A DNA stretch of 64,000 bases from Nocardia terrae (GTDB lineage: Bacteria > Actinomycetota > Actinomycetes > Mycobacteriales > Mycobacteriaceae), in the NCBI RefSeq assembly GCF_009760405.1, contig NZ_WRPP01000002.1, positions 1,054,001-1,118,000 on the forward strand. The letters run 5' to 3'. Under the pieces are notes generated by a model. The model worked only from the letters and a program-made list of their open reading frames with translations, searched no databases and was not told the DNA's origin. This document shows, one piece after another, positions 36,130-44,439 of this stretch (position 1 is its first letter; each line of letters begins with the position of its first letter). The translations under genes were made by a program, and so were the position numbers.

Positions 36130-36936
36130 TCAGCTCATGGTCGACGGCCAGGCGCGGTCGTCGATCGTGAGCCATGGTTCCACGGCTGCGGAAGTCGGTG
36201 GCGCACCGGTGAATTCGCGGATCTCGCGAATGAGATGGGGTTGGTCGGAGTATCCGCTCTCGGCCGCCACCAGCGCGTGCGCATGCCCCTGAACCAGCCG
36301 GTGCACGGCGTGATCGAAGCGCACCAGTTTGGCGGCTCGTTTGGGTGTGAGCCCGATCTGGGCTCCGAATCGCGACCACAACCGTTGACGACTCCAGCCG
36401 ATCTCACCGGCCAGCTCCTCGACCCGGAACCGGCCCCGGGTGCCGACGATCCGCGACCATGCCCGGGCGACCTCGGGATCCGGCGACAGATCCCCGACCC
36501 GTGCCCGCAACATCGACTCGACCAGCGCGAATCGTTCCTGCCAGCCCGCCGCGGCGCCGAGCCGCTCCCGCAACCGCTCCGCGTCACGACCCCAGACATC
36601 CGCGAGCCCAACGATATCCCCGCCCAGCTCGACCAGTGGAAACCCGAGTACCGCTGGCGCGACCAGCGGCGAGAGCCGCACCTGGACACAATCGACGGCG
36701 TCGACCCGCACCGCCGGCGAGCTCCCGGCCAGGCCGCGGACCAGGCTGCTCGAGTGGATTCGCCCTGCCGAATCGCGAATATCGAAGCAGCGCTCACCGA
36801 ACTCGACCACGATCGTGACCGCGGGATGCGGAACGGCCCGCACCAGCTCCGTCCCATCACCGCGAATCCGGAACCCTGCCATATCGACGCCGCGCAACGC
36901 GGGCATCCGCGACGGTCGCGCGATCTCCCAGCCCAC
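36130..36936 (-). CDS. AraC-family regulator, probably leaderless
   Basis: 268 residues from GTG 36936. A TACAAT box at 36948-36943 on the same strand ends six bases before this GTG, so translation probably begins at the transcript's 5' end. The C-terminal AraC domain (about 165-255) has FRVEELAGEIGWSRQRLWSRFGAQIGLTPKRAAKL and a second helix-turn-helix ending SGYSDQPHLIREIREFTG. The N-terminal sensing domain is a cupin-like fold without clear ligand motifs. It faces the exporter gene and may bound the accessory region. Confidence 0.88.
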   Translation of the reverse strand: MGWEIARPSRMPALRGVDMAGFRIRGDGTELVRAVPHPAVTIVVEFGERCFDIRDSAGRIHSSSLVRGLAGSSPAVRVDAVDCVQVRLSPLVAPAVLGFPLVELGGDIVGLADVWGRDAERLRERLGAAAGWQERFALVESMLRARVGDLSPDPEVARAWSRIVGTRGRFRVEELAGEIGWSRQRLWSRFGAQIGLTPKRAAKLVRFDHAVHRLVQGHAHALVAAESGYSDQPHLIREIREFTGAPPTSAAVEPWLTIDDRAWPSTMS

Positions 36937-37030
36937 ACGGCGATTGTACGAGCACCCGCGTCGGCGCGAACGCCGACATTCCTTCAAGACGAATCCGGTT
37001 GTCCCACAGCAGCAGTGCACCCGGGCAACA

Positions 37031-37092
37031 AGATCAGGGAGCTGTCAGCGACGCGAACCCGACGACATTCCGCTCTGACAGCTCCCTGATCT
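37031..37092. terminator. Long perfect hairpin with 18-bp stem
   Basis: The arms agatcagggagctgtcag (37031-37048) and its exact complement (37075-37092) enclose a 26-base loop. The structure starts 10 bases past the stop of the DinB-fold gene in its transcription direction and is followed by TTGTTG. Terminator is the simplest reading; the stem is unusually long and perfect. Confidence 0.55.
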
Positions 37093-37102
37093 CGAATTGT
37101 GT

Positions 37103-37675
37103 TCAGAGGTGCGGGGAACGGGGGCGCCAGCCCGGGGGTGGGTCCTCGCCGACACGGCCGTCGATGGATTCGCGCAGGAGGTCGGCGTGGCCGGTGTGGC
37201 GGCCGTATTCCTCGATGAGGTCGCAGAGCAGGCGGCGCAGGCTGAGGTGGTGGCCGCCGGGCCAGGCCAGGTGGACGAGCTGGTCGGGACCGCCGGTCGC
37301 CAAGGCGGCATTCAACTTCGATCGGGAGCGGGCGACGGTGGTGTCCCACAGCGTGTAGAGGTCGGCCGGGGTATCGGTGGCGGCCGAGGTGAAGTCCCAC
37401 TCGGGGTCGGCGTTCCAGTCGACGCCGTCCCATGGCGGGCTGACGGGCGCGCCCGAAAGCTTGCGCGTGAACATCTCGTCCTCGGCGCGAGCCAGATGCT
37501 TGAGCAGACCACCCAGGGTCAAGGCGGACGCGCCGATCCGGGTGTTCAGAGCGGGCGTATCGAGGTCGTCGGCTTTCCAGCGGAAGGTGGTGCGGAGCCG
37601 CTCGAGGGCACCGATGAGGTGTTCGGCCTCGGTGCCCGCCAGGGGTGGTTCCCACGGCGTCGCGCTGTCGGTCAC
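37103..37675 (-). CDS. DinB/DUF664-fold protein (mycothiol-dependent enzyme superfamily)
   Basis: 190 residues from GTG 37675. Four-helix DinB-type bundle with the three spaced histidines expected for a metal site: LKHLARAEDEMF, PGGHHLSLRRLL and EYGRHTGHADLLRESIDG. The last motif is the DUF664 signature. Relatives include mycothiol-dependent maleylpyruvate isomerase and bacillithiol S-transferases, so it may use mycothiol in detoxification. It is divergent from the HbpS-like gene. Confidence 0.82.
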   Translation of the reverse strand: MTDSATPWEPPLAGTEAEHLIGALERLRTTFRWKADDLDTPALNTRIGASALTLGGLLKHLARAEDEMFTRKLSGAPVSPPWDGVDWNADPEWDFTSAATDTPADLYTLWDTTVARSRSKLNAALATGGPDQLVHLAWPGGHHLSLRRLLCDLIEEYGRHTGHADLLRESIDGRVGEDPPPGWRPRSPHL

Positions 37676-37729
37676 ATCGCCACCGTAGAGTGCGCGCGGC
37701 CGATTTCGTTGTCGCAGTACAGTATTGCC

Positions 37730-38167
37730 ATGGCTGTGACTCCTCGACTACCCGGCCTGACCTTGGCCGACGCCGATCGGCTGGTGGCCGCCGCCCTCGA
37801 CGTCGGCGCCGAACGCGGGTTCCCACCCCTCGCCGCGGCCGTCGTCGACGTCAGCGGCGCGGTGATCACCCTGCGCCGCGCCGACGGCGGGATGCCGATG
37901 ACCAGCCGTATCGCGGTGGCGAAGGCGCGCACCGCCCTCGCGACCTTGGGGGCCTCGGGCGGCGTGCAACTGCCACCCGCCATCACCGGCAGCATTCAGC
38001 ACCTCACCGGCGGGGATTTCATCCCGCACGCGGGCGGGCTGCTCGTCACCGACGACGACACGATCCTGGGCGCGATCGGCGCCTCCGGCGCGATCGCCAC
38101 CGAGGACGAGCAGGCCGCGCGAGTTGCCGTGGAGCGCTGGCACGAATCCCGCCTTCGCGCATCATGA
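37730..38167 (+). CDS. HbpS/GlcG-type haem-binding-domain protein
   Basis: 145 residues from ATG 37730; TACAGT at 37718 sits close upstream, so the mRNA may have little or no leader. The fold is the GlcG/HbpS domain: LTLADADRLVAAALDVGAERG, AAAVVDVSGAVITLRRADG and a C-terminal GAIGASGA. HbpS of Streptomyces is a haem-binding, redox-linked regulator of a two-component system; GlcG has unknown function. No signal peptide is present, so it is cytosolic, unlike HbpS. The stop overlaps the next start (ATGA). Confidence 0.82.
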   Translation: MAVTPRLPGLTLADADRLVAAALDVGAERGFPPLAAAVVDVSGAVITLRRADGGMPMTSRIAVAKARTALATLGASGGVQLPPAITGSIQHLTGGDFIPHAGGLLVTDDDTILGAIGASGAIATEDEQAARVAVERWHESRLRAS

Positions 38168-38376
38168 ACGATCGGCCGGAGTTCGCCGCGGGCGATGTCG
38201 TCTATTTCCCGGAGGGGCCGTTCAGCGGCGTGTGTGCCGTCGTGCGTTCCGTGGACGCGCGAAGAGCGGAGTTGCGCATCGACTTCAGCGAAGGGCTGAC
38301 CCACCGCGAGGGCGGTGTTCTGCGCGAACGCCGACACAGTTTCACCGTTGCCTTCGACGAGGTCGAACTGGTTTAG
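38164..38376 (+). CDS. KOW-motif microprotein
   Basis: 70 residues from ATG 38164, overlapping the HbpS-like stop. The chain is essentially one KOW domain, like the C-terminal domain of NusG: FAAGDVVYFPEGPFSGVCAVVRSVDARRAELRIDF. KOW domains bind RNA or ribosomal/transcription proteins. A free-standing copy coupled to a haem-binding-domain gene is unusual. Its short, charged tail (TVAFDEVELV) ends one base before the convergent NmrA-like gene's stop. Confidence 0.7.
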   Translation: MNDRPEFAAGDVVYFPEGPFSGVCAVVRSVDARRAELRIDFSEGLTHREGGVLRERRHSFTVAFDEVELV

Positions 38377-39216
38377 CTACCGGTCGCCGCCGTCTCGAGC
38401 GAAGGCATCGGCGTGAATCGTGGCCCAATGCCGGAAGGTTCGCGGGGCGCGACCGGTGACCTGCTCCACGGTGGGTCTCACGATGGACTCGTCGACTGCG
38501 CCGTTGACGTAGAAGTCGAAGAAGGCATCGACGTATTCGACGGGTGTGGTCTTCAGCATGTCGGCGCGCGCCTCCTCGTCGCTGAGACCCACGCACCGCA
38601 GGTCACGGCCAAGGACTTCACCGAGAATCGCGATCTGATCGGCGGGCAGCAGGGATTCCGGCCCGGTGGGCCACAGGATTTCACCGCGCAGCCCGGGATC
38701 GGCGAAGGCTCGCGCCGCCACCGCCGCCAGGTCGAAGGCATCCAGATTCGCCGTCCGTACCGTCGGGAACGGTACGCGCACGGTGTCTCCGGCCCGGAGC
38801 TGCGGCAGCCAGCGCAGCGCGTTGGAGTCGAAAGCGCACGGGCGCAGCATCGTCCATGCCGCACCGCACTCGGTGACCTCCTGCTCGGAGGCCATCATGT
38901 AGCGGCTCACGGCGTTGCCGGTGTCGCCGGTCGCGGCCGAGACGCCCGACAGCTGGACGATGTGCTCGACCCCGGCCTTGGCCGCCGCGTGCGCGATTCC
39001 GGGGTAGCCGGGCAGCAGGAACAGAGCCCGCACCCCGTCGAGGGCCGCGGCCAGGTTCTCCGGCGCGGTCATATCGCCCGTCACCGCCTCGACATCGGCG
39101 GGCAGTCCGGCCTTCGCGGGGTCGCGCACCAGCGCCCGCACCGGCTCCCCGCCACCCGCCAGCGCTCGCACGAGTTCGGCCCCGACATTGCCGGTCGCGC
39201 CCGTCACCAGAATCAT
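38377..39216 (-). CDS. NmrA-like NAD(P)-binding protein
   Basis: 279 residues from ATG 39216 with GAAGGGG upstream. Atypical short-chain dehydrogenase fold: MILVTGATGNVGAELVRAL (GxxGxxG), LVRDPAK for NADP(H) binding and LFLLPGYP. The usual Tyr-x3-Lys site is absent, as in NmrA redox-sensor and quinone-reductase relatives. It is divergent from the FAD oxidoreductase gene; an epimerase-like gene beside an oxidoreductase gene is typical of ECF41-controlled loci. Confidence 0.85.
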   Translation of the reverse strand: MILVTGATGNVGAELVRALAGGGEPVRALVRDPAKAGLPADVEAVTGDMTAPENLAAALDGVRALFLLPGYPGIAHAAAKAGVEHIVQLSGVSAATGDTGNAVSRYMMASEQEVTECGAAWTMLRPCAFDSNALRWLPQLRAGDTVRVPFPTVRTANLDAFDLAAVAARAFADPGLRGEILWPTGPESLLPADQIAILGEVLGRDLRCVGLSDEEARADMLKTTPVEYVDAFFDFYVNGAVDESIVRPTVEQVTGRAPRTFRHWATIHADAFARDGGDR

Positions 39217-39388
39217 GTGTGCCCCTTCGCTTTCGGCCCAGGTTTCGCGATATCGGTTCCAGCCCACCGTATCCCCAGGAGAGAGCGCCGGTCGAGCGAT
39301 CGTGAGTCCGATCTGCCCGGCCCGGTGCCGGTGTCGATCTTGGTGGGCGGGGATCGGATCGACGATCGGGCGCGGCCTCGCGCACGGA

Positions 39389-39415
39389 TGTCACACTTCC
39401 GGCCCGATCGGTGTC
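39389..39415 (+). promoter_or_regulatory. ECF41-like promoter
   Basis: TGTCACA (39389-39395), 16 bases, TGTC (39412-39415), upstream of the FAD-oxidoreductase gene. It resembles the ECF41 consensus TGTCACA/CGTC, differing by one base at -10. No ECF41 sigma gene lies in this window, so the sigma factor would act from elsewhere. Confidence 0.5.
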
Positions 39416-39450
39416 TATGGGTCGACACCGGAACGGGCGAAGGAGCGGAC

Positions 39451-40635
39451 ATGACCGAGAACATCGAAGTCGTCGTGATCGGGGGCGGGTACGCGGGCGT
39501 GATGGCCGCCAACCGCCTGCGCATGCGGGAGGGCCTGTCGGTCACCGTGATCAATCCGCGGCCGCGGTTCGTGGAGCGGATCCGGTTGCACCAGTTGGCC
39601 GCCGGCAGCGGAGCGGCGGTGGCCGAGTACGACGAGGTGCTCGGCCAGGGCATCCGGTTGATCGTCGACGAGGCGGTGGAAATCGATGCGGTGCGGCGCA
39701 GTGTGGCGCTGCGGAGCGGAGGCAACGTGGCCTACGACTACCTCATCTACGCCGTCGGCAGTCACGGCGCCGCCCCGACGGTCCCCGGCGCGGCCGAATA
39801 CGCCTACGCCCTGGCCGAATTCGAGCAGGCCGAGCGGCTGCGCGAGGCCCTGGCCGTCACCGATCCCGCCGCACCGGTGACGGTGGTCGGCGCCGGTCCC
39901 ACCGGCATCGAGACCGCCGCCGAGCTGGCCGAGGCCGGTCGCACGGTCACCCTGGTGTGCGGTGGCCTACTCGGCCCGTACCTGCGGACACCGGCCCGCC
40001 GCTCGGTCGCCCGCCGGCTGACCGGGCTGGGCGTCACCATCGTCGACGGCCCGCACGCCAAGGTCGCCGCCGTCACCGCGCACACCGTTGTCCTCGGCGA
40101 CGGCCGCGAACTGCCGAGCGCGATCACCGTGTGGACCGCCGGTTTCGGTGTCCCCGACCTGGCCACTCGCAGCGGCCTGAGCACCGACGCCCTGGGCCGC
40201 CTGCGCACCGACGAAACCCTCACCAGCATCGATGATCCCCGCATCCTCGCCACCGGCGACGCCGCCGCGCCTACCGACCACCCGCTGCGCATGAGCTGCC
40301 AGGCCGCGATTCCGCTCGGCGTGCACGCCGCCGACACGGTCCTGAGCCGTCTCGCCGACGCCGAACCGCCCCTGCTGAACATCGGCTTCGTGGGCCAGTG
40401 CATCAGCCTCGGCCGCCGGGCCGCCACCGTCCAACCGTCCCGCCTCGACGACACCCCGATGCGCTTCTACCTCGGCGGCCGCCCCGCCGCCTCGATCAAG
40501 GAGGCCGTCTGCAAGAGCACCGTCTGGAGTCTGCGCCGCGAAGCCCGCAGGCCCGGCTCGGCCTTCACCACCAAGGGCGGCAAGCGCCAACAACGGCTGG
40601 CCGCGACGAATCCCGTAGCGCCGCTGGTGAAGTGA
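39451..40635 (+). CDS. FAD-dependent oxidoreductase, NDH-2-like
   Basis: 394 residues from ATG 39451 with GAAGGAGC upstream. Two Rossmann motifs: VVVIGGGYAGVMAAN for FAD and VTVVGAGPTGIETAAELAE for NAD(P)H, then LATGDAA for FAD near the C-terminus. It resembles type II NADH dehydrogenases and apoptosis-inducing-factor-like reductases but has no membrane anchor. The usual redox-active CxxC of disulfide reductases is missing. Expression from an ECF41-type promoter is suggested by the upstream sequence. Confidence 0.85.
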   Translation: MTENIEVVVIGGGYAGVMAANRLRMREGLSVTVINPRPRFVERIRLHQLAAGSGAAVAEYDEVLGQGIRLIVDEAVEIDAVRRSVALRSGGNVAYDYLIYAVGSHGAAPTVPGAAEYAYALAEFEQAERLREALAVTDPAAPVTVVGAGPTGIETAAELAEAGRTVTLVCGGLLGPYLRTPARRSVARRLTGLGVTIVDGPHAKVAAVTAHTVVLGDGRELPSAITVWTAGFGVPDLATRSGLSTDALGRLRTDETLTSIDDPRILATGDAAAPTDHPLRMSCQAAIPLGVHAADTVLSRLADAEPPLLNIGFVGQCISLGRRAATVQPSRLDDTPMRFYLGGRPAASIKEAVCKSTVWSLRREARRPGSAFTTKGGKRQQRLAATNPVAPLVK

Positions 40636-40950
40636 CACGAGGCCGCGCGCCGCAGGACGGGTCGAAGCGCGGTAGCGGACCGACCAGTCGTGCCAAGGCC
40701 GCGACCTTGTGTGCCTACCGGCGCGCTCGAAATGACCGAGGCCGCCGGATACGCGAAACTCGTTGGCACCGGCGGAACTTCGCCGCCGGATCCGGGCACT
40801 TCGCGGCGCATTGCGCGCGGCATCGTGCAGGGCGTGCAATCGTGCGTCACCGGCGGCTCGCTTCCGACTCCCCGCTGCCGGTTATGTCGCATGCTCTCCG
40901 GTGCCCAGCGGTGCGCTGGGCAGCGCATGCAGTGCCGGGCTGGTGATGGT

Positions 40951-40976
40951 CCGGACGTCTTCTCCGCGGCGTCCGG
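40951..40976 (-). terminator. Hairpin after the tyrosine recombinase gene
   Basis: ccggacg (40951-40957) and cgtccgg (40970-40976) form a perfect 7-bp stem with a 12-base loop about 24 bases past the recombinase stop. Another perfect 7-bp stem, gcccagc/gctgggc (40903-40921), follows. The 364-base space 40636-40999 has no other convincing feature. Confidence 0.45.
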
Positions 40977-40999
40977 GCCATCATCGGGGCCGGAGCTGG

Positions 41000-42226
41000 T
41001 CAGAGGCCGAGTTTGGTTACGGCGTTGTCTTCCAAGGGGTTCGCGGTGCGAATGTAGCCGTGGACGGTGCGAGGGTTGGACCAGCGGCCCTGGCGCATGA
41101 TTTCGCGGTCGCTGGCGCCGCCGAGAGCGGCCTGGGTGGCGAAACCGGCGCGCAGGGAGTGGCCGGAGAACAGGGTGGGGTCGAGGCCGGCGCGGGCGGC
41201 ATAACGTTTGACCAGCTCGGCGACGGCGCGGCCGGACATGGCGGTCGGGGCGATGCCGCCGTGGCGTGAGATCGACGGGAAGAGCGGGAGATCGGGGGCG
41301 GTGAGGGTGGTGCCGGTGAAGCCGTGACAGCGGTGGATGCGGGGGTCCGGGGGCGGGGTGGCGGTGAGCCAGGCGCGCAGGTCGGCGGTGTGGGCCTCGC
41401 GCAGGCGGGTCCAGTCGGCGAAGGCGCACACGGGGCAGGTGTGGGGGCGTTGGCCGCGGGGCAGGGCGACGCGCTGTTCGGTGACGCCGGTGGGGTCGGT
41501 CTTGGTGGTGGGCAGCTGGATCAGCAGCAGCGGCTCACCGGTGGCGTGGTCGGTGGTCACCGTCACGTCGGCGATGCGTAGCGCGGCGATCTCGCTGCGG
41601 CGCAATGCCCCCGCGAACCCGACCAGCAGGAGCAGTGTGTCGCGACGCCGTGCCGGTTCGGTGGGCCAGCCCGGTTCCGGCACCTCCGCGAGCAGCTGAT
41701 CGAGGGTGTGCAGCAGCACCGGGCGCTTGCGTTTGGGCTGGCTGCGCCGAGTCCGCCGGATGCCGCGCAAGGTCAGCCGCACGACGTCGGCGCGAGTGGG
41801 GGAGGGCAGCCCGTTGGCGGCGTGCACCGCCGCCAACGCGGCCGCCTTGCGCTCCAAAGTGGCCGCGCTGAAGGCCCATTCGCCGTTCTCGCGCCGCGCG
41901 TCGGCCGCCGCGGCCAGATACACCGCCACATCGAGCGGATCCGCCGGCAGCGCCTGCCGCGACTCGGCCGCACACCAGGCCGCCCACGCGATCCAGTCGG
42001 TTCGATAGGCGCGCAAGGTGTTCGCCGACTGCGACGCCTCCAGATACCGTCGCAACGAACCGGCCTGCACCTCGTCGAAGCGATCCCGCACCAGCCGTAA
42101 TGCCGCCGCGTCCACCAGCACACTGCGCACCCCGCGCCGCAGCTCGCCGCGCACCTCCTCGGGCACCGCGATCACCGCGCCCTGCTCGACCGGCGACTGC
42201 GGGCTGTCCTGCGTCGGCTCTGCCAT
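41000..42226 (-). CDS. Tyrosine recombinase (orphan)
   Basis: 408 residues. N-terminal SAM-like DNA-binding domain (about 55-140) with SANTLRAYRTDWIAW. The catalytic domain has Arg in FAGALRRSEIAALR (about 209), HxxR in SGHSLRAGFAT (H356, R359), Trp382 in GRWSNPRT and Tyr391 in VHGYIR. The set is complete, so it should be active. A CPVCAFADW insertion (about 264-272) is odd for an integrase. No excisionase, relaxase or phage genes and no clear att repeats lie near it, so it may be a domesticated or stand-alone recombinase. Confidence 0.88.
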   Translation of the reverse strand: MAEPTQDSPQSPVEQGAVIAVPEEVRGELRRGVRSVLVDAAALRLVRDRFDEVQAGSLRRYLEASQSANTLRAYRTDWIAWAAWCAAESRQALPADPLDVAVYLAAAADARRENGEWAFSAATLERKAAALAAVHAANGLPSPTRADVVRLTLRGIRRTRRSQPKRKRPVLLHTLDQLLAEVPEPGWPTEPARRRDTLLLLVGFAGALRRSEIAALRIADVTVTTDHATGEPLLLIQLPTTKTDPTGVTEQRVALPRGQRPHTCPVCAFADWTRLREAHTADLRAWLTATPPPDPRIHRCHGFTGTTLTAPDLPLFPSISRHGGIAPTAMSGRAVAELVKRYAARAGLDPTLFSGHSLRAGFATQAALGGASDREIMRQGRWSNPRTVHGYIRTANPLEDNAVTKLGL

Positions 42227-42248
42227 GCCTCGACCTTAGATTGATCAT

Positions 42249-42665
42249 GTGTTCCCGTTGCAGCAGACTCCGATTCACGTGTCCGACCGAACACTCGACG
42301 ACCTCCGCCGGCGGCTCGAGTCGACCCGCTGGTACGACGACGACGGCAATGCCGACGCCGGATGCGATGTGGGCTCGCTGGTCACCGGCCAACTCGGCCA
42401 CAAGTATGCCGACGCCCTCTACGGCATCCATATCGGCTCGGGCCAGCGCCTGGGCATGTTCAACGGCGAACGCGCCTGGGACATCACCGGTGGCCGCCCG
42501 ATCCCCGAGGGTCTGCCCGAGGACGTGCACGCGCGAATCATCGCCCTGGAGAAGCGATTCGCCGTGCACGTCACCGCCCACGACCACGGCGGACATTTCA
42601 TCCCCTGGGAGATCCCGGCCGAATGGACCGACGATCTCCGCCGCACCTTCCGTGGCCGCCGCTAG
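42249..42665 (+). CDS. Collapsed epoxide-hydrolase-like protein
   Basis: 138 residues from GTG 42249. The chain appears to join three parts of a normal (about 380-residue) epoxide hydrolase. Residues 7-28 match the N-terminal EHN domain (DRTLDDLRRRLESTRW). Residues 38-107 match the segment around the nucleophile (GCDVGSLVTGQLGHKYADAL, D40; then FNGERAWDITGGRPIPEGLP). Residues 111-138 match the C-terminal end with the catalytic His (HDHGGHFIPWE, H116). Two in-frame deletions would explain it. It is either a degraded gene kept open by chance or a miniature protein. Confidence 0.6.
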   Translation: MFPLQQTPIHVSDRTLDDLRRRLESTRWYDDDGNADAGCDVGSLVTGQLGHKYADALYGIHIGSGQRLGMFNGERAWDITGGRPIPEGLPEDVHARIIALEKRFAVHVTAHDHGGHFIPWEIPAEWTDDLRRTFRGRR

Positions 42666-42775
42666 CCCCGAGCCACCCTTCCCGCCGGGCTTGCCGAGTG
42701 ATGGCTCGCGGTCCGGCGGGCGGTGCCGGCAATCGTGTCAGGGGGCTTTCCACGGTCGTCGGCGTGGTGCGGGTT

Positions 42776-43207
42776 TCAAGCCGAGGTCACGGCGGGTGTC
42801 AGCGCCACGACGGGGATTTCCCAGTCGAGTTTCGCTTGGAAATCGGCCAGAAACGGCGAAGCCACCAATTGCCGCTGCCAGAGCTCTGCGCGCTCGTCTC
42901 CGGTCACGATCTGGGCGGTGACGGGCCAGGATTCGGTGCCCACCTCGATCGTGGCGGCCGGGTTTGCCAGCAGGTTGTGAAACCACCCGGGCCGCGTCCC
43001 GCGGCCGCCATTGGCCGCGAACACCACCACGCGCTCACCGTCCTGCTGATAGGCCAGGGGCCAGGTGCGCGACACCCCGGTGCGAGCCCCGAGGGTGGTG
43101 AGCAGCAACAGCGGGGTGTCGGCGAACTGTCCGCCCACCCGGCCGCCCCCGGAACGGAATTGCTGGATTATCTTTTCGTTCAGCCGCTGACGTGCAGTAT
43201 CGGTCAC
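42776..43207 (-). CDS. F420-dependent nitroreductase (DDN-like) family protein
   Basis: 143 residues from GTG 43207. Split-barrel deazaflavin-binding fold: LLLLTTLGARTGVSRTWPLAY, VVVFAANGGRGTRPGWFHNLLANP and AELWQRQLV, the family signature. M. tuberculosis Ddn activates nitroimidazoles with F420H2; many paralogues reduce quinones or other substrates. The gene stands alone. Its presence fits an F420-making actinobacterium. Confidence 0.9.
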   Translation of the reverse strand: MTDTARQRLNEKIIQQFRSGGGRVGGQFADTPLLLLTTLGARTGVSRTWPLAYQQDGERVVVFAANGGRGTRPGWFHNLLANPAATIEVGTESWPVTAQIVTGDERAELWQRQLVASPFLADFQAKLDWEIPVVALTPAVTSA

Positions 43208-43263
43208 GTGCAGTCAAACCACTGTGCCGCGCTGGGCATTCCGTGACCGGGCATCCGTTTGCC

Positions 43264-43494
43264 TCAGTGCTGCAGCCGCCATGCCGCGTCCGGTTTCGGA
43301 AGCGGCCAGTTCCAACCGTATTTGCACCGCAGCGCCAGCAGCTGCTGGCGTCGGGCGCACGACTGCTCGGTGTCGCCGTCGCCCTCGATACAGTTGCGGT
43401 GGATCCACATCATGGCCTCGACCGTGCCCGAGAGGCGCATGGCGTCATGCTCAGGCATACGATGATGCTTGAGCACAGACGGCGTGTCCGACAT
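43264..43494 (-). CDS. Small hypothetical protein
   Basis: 76 residues from ATG 43494 with GAGGGA nine bases upstream. Soluble, helical, with a His-rich start (LKHHRMPEHDAMRLSGTVEAMMWIHRN) and two cysteines (NCIEG, QSCARR), ending KYGWNWPLPKPDAAWRLQH. No family recognised. It lies divergent to the glutamine amidotransferase gene with 75 bases between, so the pair may share control. Confidence 0.55.
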   Translation of the reverse strand: MSDTPSVLKHHRMPEHDAMRLSGTVEAMMWIHRNCIEGDGDTEQSCARRQQLLALRCKYGWNWPLPKPDAAWRLQH

Positions 43495-43569
43495 GGCCCA
43501 ATCATCCCTCACCCGAGCCGAGCTGTCGTGTGGTCCGGTCGCCTTCGCCTCTTGCGAGAGGAGTCGTTC

Positions 43570-44436
43570 ATGTGCCGTCTGTTCGGATTATCGGCCGCGC
43601 CGCATCGGGTGCGAGCCACTTTCTGGCTGTTGGACGCGCCCGACAGTCTCTCCCAGCAAAGTCACCGCGAACCCGACGGCGTCGGTTTGGGCACCTTCAC
43701 CGCCGCGGGCGCGCCACTGGTGGAGAAGCAGCCCATCGCGGCCTACGAGGATCGGCTGTTCGCGCGGGAGGCACGCGAACGCGAATCGCGGACCTTCGTC
43801 GCACACGTGCGCTTCGCCTCCACCGGCGGGCTGACCGCGCGCAACACCCATCCGTTCGAGCAGCGCGGGCGGCTGTTCGCCCACAACGGGGTGCTGCACG
43901 GGCTCGACGAGCTCGAGGCCGAACTCGGCGAGTACCGCCGACTCGTCCACGGCGACACCGACTCCGAACGGTTCTTCGCCCTCATCACCGAACGCGTCGA
44001 CCGGCACCGTGGCGACATCACCGCAGGCATCGCCGACGCGGTCGCGTGGATCGCCGACCGGCTACCGATCTACGCGCTCAACCTCGTCCTCACCACCGCC
44101 ACCGAACTGTGGGCGCTGCGCTATCCCGACACCCACGAGCTGTACGTGCTCGAGCGCGCCGCCGGTGGCGCACACGGCGATCGGCATCTCGACCACAGCG
44201 GCCGCACCGGCATCCGGACCCGTAGCGCCACCCTCGCCGATTACCCCGCCGTCATCGTCGCGAGCGAACGCATGGACGACGATCCGGGCTGGCGGCCAGT
44301 GGCTTCGGGTGAATTGCTGCACGTGGACGGGCGTCTGCGGGTGCGGTCGCAGATCATTCTGGATGGCCCGCCCCGGCGCCTGCTCACGCTCGCCGACCTG
44401 GACGCGCACGCCGCCGCCTCGCAAACGGCGCGCTGA
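43570..44436 (+). CDS. Class II glutamine amidotransferase (EgtC/YafJ-like)
   Basis: 288 residues from ATG 43570 behind GAGAGGAG. The N-terminal nucleophile cysteine follows Met (MCRLFGLS), as in Ntn-type amidotransferases. HVRFASTGG, NTHPF and FAHNGVLHG complete the active site. Relatives hydrolyse glutamine or remove gamma-glutamyl groups; EgtC in ergothioneine synthesis is one. No egt genes are adjacent, so this is more likely a YafJ-type amidohydrolase. Confidence 0.85.
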   Translation: MCRLFGLSAAPHRVRATFWLLDAPDSLSQQSHREPDGVGLGTFTAAGAPLVEKQPIAAYEDRLFAREARERESRTFVAHVRFASTGGLTARNTHPFEQRGRLFAHNGVLHGLDELEAELGEYRRLVHGDTDSERFFALITERVDRHRGDITAGIADAVAWIADRLPIYALNLVLTTATELWALRYPDTHELYVLERAAGGAHGDRHLDHSGRTGIRTRSATLADYPAVIVASERMDDDPGWRPVASGELLHVDGRLRVRSQIILDGPPRRLLTLADLDAHAAASQTAR

Positions 44437-44439
44437 CGG

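Noticed and set aside
40690..41100. Plus-strand frame in the space before the recombinase
   Set aside because: Low-complexity composition, no family resemblance, and it runs antisense into the recombinase gene.
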